Source of the DNA: Burkholderia sp. Ac-20365
GTDB taxonomy: Bacteria > Pseudomonadota > Gammaproteobacteria > Burkholderiales > Burkholderiaceae
Assembly (NCBI RefSeq): GCF_017104715.1
Contig: NZ_JAAGPI010000017.1
Location: 1 to 64,000, forward strand
DNA length: 64,000 bases
Direction of reading: 5' to 3'
Below are positions 58,677-64,000 of this stretch, piece by piece. The position numbers and the translations under genes are program-made. The notes under the pieces were generated by a model. The model saw nothing but the letters and a program-made list of their open reading frames with translations. It did no database searches and had not been told where the DNA came from. Each line of letters starts with the position of its first letter. The first letter of the stretch is position 1.

Positions 58677-60371
58677 ATGAACAAGCAATTCAAACCGTAT
58701 CCGTTCACTGCGAAAAAATACGCAGCACGCGTGCCGCAACTTAAGGCTGGCGTGGACGCGCAGCGCCATGCGGTGACGATCGTCGGCGGCGGTCCCGTTG
58801 GTCTCGCCGTCGCGCTCGGTCTCGCGAATCACGGCGTGCGCAGCGTGCTGATCGAAGCGGACGATTCCGTCTGTTACGGCAGCCGCGCAATCTGTATCTC
58901 GCGACGGAGCCTGGAAATCATCGAACGGCTCGGCGCTGTCGATGGTTTTCTGAAAACGGGCTTGCCGTGGACGGGCGGGCGCAGCTTCTACCGCGAGACG
59001 GAAGTGCTGCACTTCACGATGCCGCAGGACGAAAACCAGAAGCTGCCGCCGATGGTGAACCTCGCGCAATATCACATCGAACAGTTTCTGCTCGATGCCG
59101 CGGAGAAGCGTGCCGATCTGATCGATATCCGCTGGCAGACGCGCGTGAAGTCGATCGATTCACGCGACGACGGCGCGACGCTGCAATTGACCACATCCGA
59201 TGGCGACTATGCGCTCGAAACCGATTGGGTCGTCGCCGCCGATGGAGGGCGCAGCACGATCCGCGAAGCGCTTGGCCTGCAGTTGCAGGGCACGAGTTAT
59301 GAAGGGCGCTATGTGATCGTCGATATCGAACTGCAAAGCGATCGTCCGACTGAACGGCTTGCGTATTTCGATCCTTCGTCGAATCCGGGTTCGACGGTGC
59401 TCGTGCACAAGCAGCCGGACAACGTGTGGCGTATCGACTATCAACTGCGTGATGGCGAAGATGCCGAGCAGGCGGTGAAGCCTGAAAACGTGATGCCGCG
59501 CGTGCAAAGCCTGCTCGACATGATGGGCGAAAAGGGCGAATGGTCGCCGATCTGGATCACGATCTACAAGGCCAATGCGTTGACGCTCGAACGGTATCGT
59601 CATCAGCGTGTGATGTTTGCTGGCGATGCCGCGCACCTTGTGCCGATCTTCGGCGTGCGCGGCGCAAATTCGGGTATCGACGATGCGGACAATATCGCGT
59701 GGAAGCTGGCATTTGTGGCGAAGGGGCTGGCATCGGCTTCGCTGCTCGACAGCTATTCGGATGAGCGTGTCGCTGCGACGCACGAGAACCTGAGCTACGG
59801 CACGAAGAGCACCGAGTTCATGGCGCCGCCTTCGTTTGCATTCGATCTGATGCGCAAGGCTGTGTTGAGTCTTGCTGTGAAGCATCCGGGTGTGCGCTCG
59901 CTGATCAATCCGCGGCAGACATCGGCGATTACTTATACGCAATCGCCGCTTAACGTTGCCGACGGCGATGCGTTTAATGCGGGGCCGGTGCCGGGCGCTG
60001 TGCTCGCCGAGTATCCGTTGACGATCGCCGAAGGCGGCCATGCGCGCGAAGCGCATCTCACCGATCTCGTCGGTGCTCGCTTTACTGCGCTGTGTTTTAG
60101 CGAAGAGGGCGATGTGCCCGCTGAATTCACCGCGCTTGCGCAGACGCTGCGTGAGCGTGGCGTACCGTTCAAGGTCGTGCCGCTGAGCGCGCGGTTGAAC
60201 CCGCGAGCGCAGGGCGTGCACGCGTGGGATCACACGGGGCGCATCTTCGAGCGTTACGACGCGCAGCCCGGTACGCTGTATCTCGTGCGTCCGGATGGCC
60301 ATGTGCTCGGGCGCTGGCGCGATGCGCGTGCAGCCGATGTCGAAGCTGCGATCACACGTGCGCTTGCCTGA
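58677..60371 (+). CDS. FAD-dependent aromatic monooxygenase (MhpA-like)
   Basis: The 564-residue protein is a class-A flavin monooxygenase: GxGxxG motif VTIVGGGPVGLAVALGLAN, DG motif WVVAADGGRSTIRE and the GD motif MFAGDAAHLVPIFGVRGANS. A C-terminal thioredoxin-like domain is present. It should hydroxylate a phenolic substrate such as 3-hydroxyphenylpropionate or a related acid. It is coupled with the MFS and DUF2783 genes. The ring-cleaving enzyme is not in the window. Confidence 0.92.
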   Translation: MNKQFKPYPFTAKKYAARVPQLKAGVDAQRHAVTIVGGGPVGLAVALGLANHGVRSVLIEADDSVCYGSRAICISRRSLEIIERLGAVDGFLKTGLPWTGGRSFYRETEVLHFTMPQDENQKLPPMVNLAQYHIEQFLLDAAEKRADLIDIRWQTRVKSIDSRDDGATLQLTTSDGDYALETDWVVAADGGRSTIREALGLQLQGTSYEGRYVIVDIELQSDRPTERLAYFDPSSNPGSTVLVHKQPDNVWRIDYQLRDGEDAEQAVKPENVMPRVQSLLDMMGEKGEWSPIWITIYKANALTLERYRHQRVMFAGDAAHLVPIFGVRGANSGIDDADNIAWKLAFVAKGLASASLLDSYSDERVAATHENLSYGTKSTEFMAPPSFAFDLMRKAVLSLAVKHPGVRSLINPRQTSAITYTQSPLNVADGDAFNAGPVPGAVLAEYPLTIAEGGHAREAHLTDLVGARFTALCFSEEGDVPAEFTALAQTLRERGVPFKVVPLSARLNPRAQGVHAWDHTGRIFERYDAQPGTLYLVRPDGHVLGRWRDARAADVEAAITRALA

Positions 60372-60399
60372 TGAACCGATCGAACGAATGGAGAACGCA

Positions 60400-60582
60400 A
60401 TGACTGATGCAGAACTCGATACCGTCTACACGCGCCTGTGCAAGACGATGACGCAAGTCGGCGAGGCAAACGCGCCGATGTTTCTGGCGCGCTTTGCGCT
60501 GCTGGCGATCGAGAAAATTGGTGATGCCGATGTGTCGTCGAAGCTGATCGATGCGGCTAGTGATGGAGTAGATAAGAGTTGA
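60400..60582 (+). CDS. DUF2783 small protein
   Basis: The 60-residue protein (ELDTVYTRLCKTMTQVGEAN, MFLARFALLAIEKIGDADVS) is of the DUF2783 type, which is often found next to flavin monooxygenases. It may act with the preceding enzyme. The Met at 60400 has GGAGAA upstream; a Met four codons before is possible. Confidence 0.82.
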   Translation: MTDAELDTVYTRLCKTMTQVGEANAPMFLARFALLAIEKIGDADVSSKLIDAASDGVDKS

Positions 60583-60588
60583 GGTTCT

Positions 60589-61671
60589 CTACCGCTGCGC
60601 GATCGACCACTCATGCGCAGCGAACCGCGTCTCGAACCGCGACAGGAACGATTGTCCAAGCAGGCCGTCGATACCAGCCCCGAAGCTGCGTGCACCTTTG
60701 TCATCAACGGTCACAGGCACATTCGATGCCGCGACGCCTGTCAGGCTGACGTTATCTGCCTGCGTGAGCCTGACGTCTCTCGCGCCGTTTGCCGTTTGAA
60801 CATGAATGGTCTGAGCGTGATCGAAGGCGACGTGGGCGCGTTGCGCGAAGGTGGAAGTCAAGGACACATACGACGCGCCGGTGTCCACGATGAAGGTGCC
60901 TTCCGTTCCATTGATCCTGGCGCGAACCTGAATCGTATCGCCGGTGCGACGCGGGAATGTCGCGTGTCCTGATGCATAGCTCGACGGGCAACTTTGCTTC
61001 GACGCGTATCGCTCGATCATCGATTTCGCTTGTGCGTTGTCCGCGCGATCCGGGCTCGCGGACATCCACATGCGGATCATGCCGATCGCGTCGCAATATC
61101 GGCCTTTTCGGGCGTGAATATCGGCGGCGCGGATGAACAGGTTGCTGGTAATGATCGCGTGGTCCGCTTCCAGATTGATGACCTGCATATAGTCGCTCAA
61201 CGCAGCATCGTAGCGTTCTGCGTCTTCATTTGCGCGCCCGCGGTCGAAGTAGTACTGCGGATCGAGCGGATTGGCGGCCACCAGTCTGTCCAGCACCGAG
61301 ACGGCTTCCGCAAAATTGCCGGTGGCAAGCAGGTTGTCCGCTGCGGCACTCAGGAAGCCATCGGCTTTGCCGCAGTGATCGACGAACTGCAGGAGAGTCC
61401 GGCTGACGTCCGCGTGATAACCCAACGCGTCGAGATTGCCGCTGAGCACGCCCATCGCGTCGCGGTTGCAAACTTCTGCGCTCAACTGGATGAGTGAGCG
61501 ATAGATTTCCGGCTTTTTCAGATCCGATCCGGCGACGCCCGACAGATGATATGTGTCGACGGCGGGCTTGATTTCCGCTGGAACGGACAATGTTGGCAAA
61601 CGTGCGTCACAACCTGTCAATGTGCCCAGCGTCAACAAGGCGATCACGTGCACCGAAAGCGATTTTTTCAT
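60589..61671 (-). CDS. Lipoprotein with TPR and retropepsin-like aspartic protease domain
   Basis: The 360-residue protein has a lipoprotein signal (HVIALLTLGTLTGC, lipobox TLTGC), TPR-like repeats in the middle (GNFAEAVSVLDRLVAANPLD, RYDAALSDYMQVINLEADHA) and a C-terminal retropepsin-like domain with the DTGAS active-site motif (FIVDTGASYVSLTSTF). Family members cleave proteins in the envelope. The gene is convergent with the DUF2783 gene, with 6 bases between. Confidence 0.88.
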   Translation of the reverse strand: MKKSLSVHVIALLTLGTLTGCDARLPTLSVPAEIKPAVDTYHLSGVAGSDLKKPEIYRSLIQLSAEVCNRDAMGVLSGNLDALGYHADVSRTLLQFVDHCGKADGFLSAAADNLLATGNFAEAVSVLDRLVAANPLDPQYYFDRGRANEDAERYDAALSDYMQVINLEADHAIITSNLFIRAADIHARKGRYCDAIGMIRMWMSASPDRADNAQAKSMIERYASKQSCPSSYASGHATFPRRTGDTIQVRARINGTEGTFIVDTGASYVSLTSTFAQRAHVAFDHAQTIHVQTANGARDVRLTQADNVSLTGVAASNVPVTVDDKGARSFGAGIDGLLGQSFLSRFETRFAAHEWSIAQR

Positions 61672-61733
61672 TATTGCGGATTGCAGAGAATGCGAAATCC
61701 GCCGAATCTAATCGAAGGCGCGCGTCAACGCTG

Positions 61734-62225
61734 TCAATCTTTGTCAACGCTCTCCGATGCCTTGTCCACGTCCTCGTCTAGTTCACGGATCAAGGCGTCA
61801 ACCGCGACATAAAGATCATCGACAACCTTCGCTCCAACCTGATCTTCCAGCGCGCGATACTCCGCTTCCAGCATCGGCGCCATCTTCTCCACGATCTCGG
61901 CGCTCTGCGCGGTCAGCGACACGCGCACCCGCCGCTGATCGTCCTCGAAGCGTTCCTTCGTCACGTGTCCGAGATCTTCCATGCGCGCGAGCACGCCAGC
62001 GAGGCTCGGACTCGAAATCGTGCACAGCGCGCAGATCTGGCGCGGTTCCAGCGGCCCGTTTTCGTGCAGCGCGCGGATGATGCGCCATTGCTGCTCGGTC
62101 AGCCCCCGCGCGGTGAGCAGCGGGCGGAAACGCGCCATCATGAGTTCGCGCGCTCGCAGCAGCAGCATCGGCAGATTGCGATGCATCGCGAGCGGCGTGG
62201 CAGTGCGGGTTCGGGTCGTCGCCAT
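61734..62225 (-). CDS. MarR-family regulator (HpaR-like)
   Basis: The 163-residue protein has the MarR winged HTH (about 40-115; LTEQQWRIIRALHENGPLEP, SSPSLAGVLARMEDLGHVTK, DQRRVRVSLTAQ). It resembles HpaR-type regulators of homoprotocatechuate degradation. No hpa genes are adjacent in the window, but an aromatic monooxygenase gene lies 2 kb away. The start at 62225 is the family N-terminus. Confidence 0.88.
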   Translation of the reverse strand: MATTRTRTATPLAMHRNLPMLLLRARELMMARFRPLLTARGLTEQQWRIIRALHENGPLEPRQICALCTISSPSLAGVLARMEDLGHVTKERFEDDQRRVRVSLTAQSAEIVEKMAPMLEAEYRALEDQVGAKVVDDLYVAVDALIRELDEDVDKASESVDKD

Positions 62226-62446
62226 GGTATCCAGCAGGAAAATACGATTCGCTAGGATATAAGTAAATCGACGTCCGCGACAGTCGCGCACTACGGCTTT
62301 TCTTTAGGTCACCTGGTATTTTCGAAGGCTTCGACGGATTTTTGACGCTGGCTAAAATTGGAGAAAGCAGCGCGCCAACCGCGAAAAACCGCGAACTGTC
62401 GCGCGCAACCGACGAAAACGCCCAGGACAAACCCTCGGACGTATTT

Positions 62447-62462
62447 CCCCGACCGCTTGGTC
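62447..62462. promoter_or_regulatory. Palindrome upstream of the AraC gene
   Basis: CCGACC-GCTT-GGTCGG has perfect 6-base arms and lies 41 bases before the AraC start, followed by TTTATTCT. It could be an operator or a small attenuating hairpin. Confidence 0.45.
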
Positions 62463-62502
62463 GGTTTATTCTACGCAACTCAGCAGATTTTTTGAGGGCA
62501 CT

Positions 62503-63465
62503 GTGTACGTCCATCACCAGTTCTTCAACGATGCCGATGACCACGCGGCCGCGCTGCGGGGCTGGGATCAGCGGTACGACCAGATCGGCTCGGGCGCGTT
62601 TCGCAGCGCGGTGAAACAGGTCGAGCTGGATGGTGTGCAGGTGTTCCATGAATCGGCGAATCTGCGCGTCGTGCAGCGCGGGCAGTTGCCGGACAATCAT
62701 ATGACGTTTGGCATTCCGCTCGCGGGCGCCGGCGCATTTTCGTTCGGCGGCGTGCGTATCGATCGCGGCGGCTTCGTGATGGCGCAAGGCGGCATGCCGT
62801 TCGAGTTTCACTCGCCCGACGAGATGGCGCTGATCGGTGTCGTCGTCGATTCGGACATGCTGCAATGCATCGCCGATTGCGCGGGCGTCGATCTCGACGA
62901 CAACCTGTTCCGGCGCACTGTGCTCGATATTCCGAACGCGGCTTGTACGCGCGCGGGCCTGCAGCTCGCGACGCTGATCGAACGCGTGATGGCGCAGCCC
63001 GATGCCTTCGACGACGTGCACGCGCAACGCGCGGTGCGCAATCAGGTCAGCGAGGCACTCGTCGATCTGCTCGCGTATCACGTGCCTGCATCGTCGAACC
63101 GGCTGACCTATGCATGTCAGGCCGATATCGTGCGACGCATTCACGACTTCGTCGTCAACCATCCCGAAGAGCCTATCGATATCGAAAGCCTCTGCAAGCA
63201 GCTGCGCGTCAGCCGTCGCACGGTGCAGAACAGTTTTCAGGCGGTCGTGCAGACCAATCCGCTTGCGTATGTGCGTTCGTTGCGGCTCGCGCAAGTGCGG
63301 CGTCTGCTGCTCGATACGCGACAGGCGGATCTCTCCGTCAGCGATGCCGCCGCGCAATGGGGCTTCGTGCATCTCGGGCATTTCGCCAATGCGTACAAGG
63401 CGCAGTTCGGCGAGCTGCCTTCGCACACGGCGCGCAGGTCGGCGCGTGTCGTCTTGGCGCGTTAA
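62503..63465 (+). CDS. AraC-family transcriptional regulator
   Basis: The 320-residue protein has the two C-terminal AraC HTH motifs (about 205-305; IDIESLCKQLRVSRRTVQNS, VSDAAAQWGFVHLGHFANAY) and an N-terminal ligand domain resembling EutR-like regulators. A GTG start at 62503 is preceded by GAGGG. The convergent HD-hydrolase gene downstream is not an obvious target because it runs toward it. Confidence 0.9.
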   Translation: MYVHHQFFNDADDHAAALRGWDQRYDQIGSGAFRSAVKQVELDGVQVFHESANLRVVQRGQLPDNHMTFGIPLAGAGAFSFGGVRIDRGGFVMAQGGMPFEFHSPDEMALIGVVVDSDMLQCIADCAGVDLDDNLFRRTVLDIPNAACTRAGLQLATLIERVMAQPDAFDDVHAQRAVRNQVSEALVDLLAYHVPASSNRLTYACQADIVRRIHDFVVNHPEEPIDIESLCKQLRVSRRTVQNSFQAVVQTNPLAYVRSLRLAQVRRLLLDTRQADLSVSDAAAQWGFVHLGHFANAYKAQFGELPSHTARRSARVVLAR

Positions 63466-63502
63466 GCGTCGAGCGTCGTTTCGAACTTCAATCCGTTAAT
63501 GC

Positions 63503-63536
63503 AAAAAAGAATCCGCGCTCGCAAGAACGCGGATTC
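63503..63536 (-). terminator. Terminator between AraC and HD genes
   Basis: GAATCCGCG and CGCGGATTC form a 9-bp stem with a 10-base loop. Read leftward it is followed by TTTTTTGC, so it serves the leftward HD-hydrolase gene. Confidence 0.75.
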
Positions 63537-63613
63537 AAAGGCACGCTTGAGCGGAGACTACAAGCGGCTTGATCGTCAACAGACTTTGACGAGGAGAGAT
63601 CGGCTCACTGCGC

Positions 63614-64000
63614 TTAACCGTGGTTGTGCGCGGGATTGCGGCACACGCTGGCCTGTACGTTCGAGTCGTTCCAAGCCGAACCGAGGATGATGCTGCAGAA
63701 GTTCAGGCGCTTGTATTCCGGGTCTTTCAGCGCGAGCACGTCGGCCTTCACGTTGCCGAACGTCGTCAGCGGCTTGTGTTTCGTGCCGTTCGCGAACGCA
63801 TCGATGATGTTTTCCTTGAAGTTCTCGCCGCGCGGATGCGCTGCAACGACCAGCTTGCGGTCTTCCGTCGAGAACTCGTTGTAAGCGAGACCCAGCACGT
63901 CCATTTCGACGCCGGCCGTGACCAGCGCGACCACGGGCTTCTTGTATTGCGGAATGCCCGGCGTCGTATGCAGCGCGATCGAATCCCACACCATTTCGAT
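63614..64000 (-). CDS. HD-domain hydrolase, C-terminal part (cyanamide-hydratase-like)
   Basis: The frame enters from the right edge and ends at 63614, giving 128 C-terminal residues. The start WDSIALHTTPGIPQYKKPVV and VEMDVLGL resemble HD-type phosphohydrolases of the cyanamide hydratase group, and the His in IALHTT would be one metal ligand. The HD motif itself lies outside the window, so the assignment is partial. A terminator follows. Confidence 0.72.
   Translation of the reverse strand: MEMVWDSIALHTTPGIPQYKKPVVALVTAGVEMDVLGLAYNEFSTEDRKLVVAAHPRGENFKENIIDAFANGTKHKPLTTFGNVKADVLALKDPEYKRLNFCSIILGSAWNDSNVQASVCRNPAHNHG

Overview
The window looks like the replication-origin region of a secondary chromosome (chromid) or megaplasmid of a Burkholderiaceae bacterium, most likely Paraburkholderia, Caballeronia or Burkholderia. 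Evidence: high-GC coding style, hopanoid genes (including a HpnR-type C-3 methylase), many one- and two-component regulators, and a parA-parB-rep-kfrA-recombinase block with TTTATGCGCATAAA palindromes, which to my knowledge is the parS type of Burkholderia chromosome 2. No rRNA, tRNA, CRISPR or insertion sequence was seen.

Layout. 1-4.4 kb: leftward hopanoid operon hpnD-hpnE-shc-hpnG, with hpnG cut by the window edge. 4.9-12.2 kb: a secreted NTF2-like protein, a receiver/CheC/diguanylate-cyclase operon, a hybrid histidine kinase, a stress-type protein and an FMN reductase, then a cluster of DnaA boxes in an intergenic gap. 12.6-14.5 kb: DUF1272 protein, orphan SsuA-like binding protein, ArsC-like protein. 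14.8-22.8 kb: replicon core: five parS-like palindromes, parA, parB, a convergent Rep_3-type initiator gene, about 1.5 kb of irregularly spaced iterons (core GGTGAG-N4-TTCGGG) around an AT-rich patch, kfrA, and a tyrosine-recombinase-like protein that lacks its catalytic tyrosine. 22.8-23.3 kb: an unknown gene behind a near-perfect LexA box. 23.3-29.6 kb: XRE/cupin regulator divergent from kbl-tdh, YceI lipoprotein, TetR, NTF2-like, small envelope protein, GntR.

29.6-64 kb is mainly metabolic and regulatory: a response regulator with Asn at the phosphorylation site, LysR, quinone-oxidoreductase-like enzyme, hybrid kinase, GFA protein, a Tyr-less SDR, hpnR, cupin, MFS efflux pump, LD-carboxypeptidase/ankyrin pair, GNAT/XRE pair, penicillin acylase, MazG-like hydrolase, a large palindromic dispersed repeat, a b561/YceI/YceI operon, deaminase and BMP lipoprotein-type binding protein, VOC protein, SBP56 methanethiol-oxidase-like gene with a membrane partner, LuxR, an MFS/flavin monooxygenase/DUF2783 operon, a retropepsin-like lipoprotein, MarR, AraC and the C-terminal part of an HD hydrolase.

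The most striking signal is that the origin iteron is not confined to the origin. Nine perfect and one near-perfect copy lie between 31.0 and 54.0 kb, all in intergenic gaps and nine of ten in the same orientation, which is opposite to the array. Two degenerate copies sit between kfrA and the recombinase gene, and one perfect copy is inside hpnD. This suggests initiator-binding sites used outside the origin, for titration, looping (handcuffing) or timing of replication.
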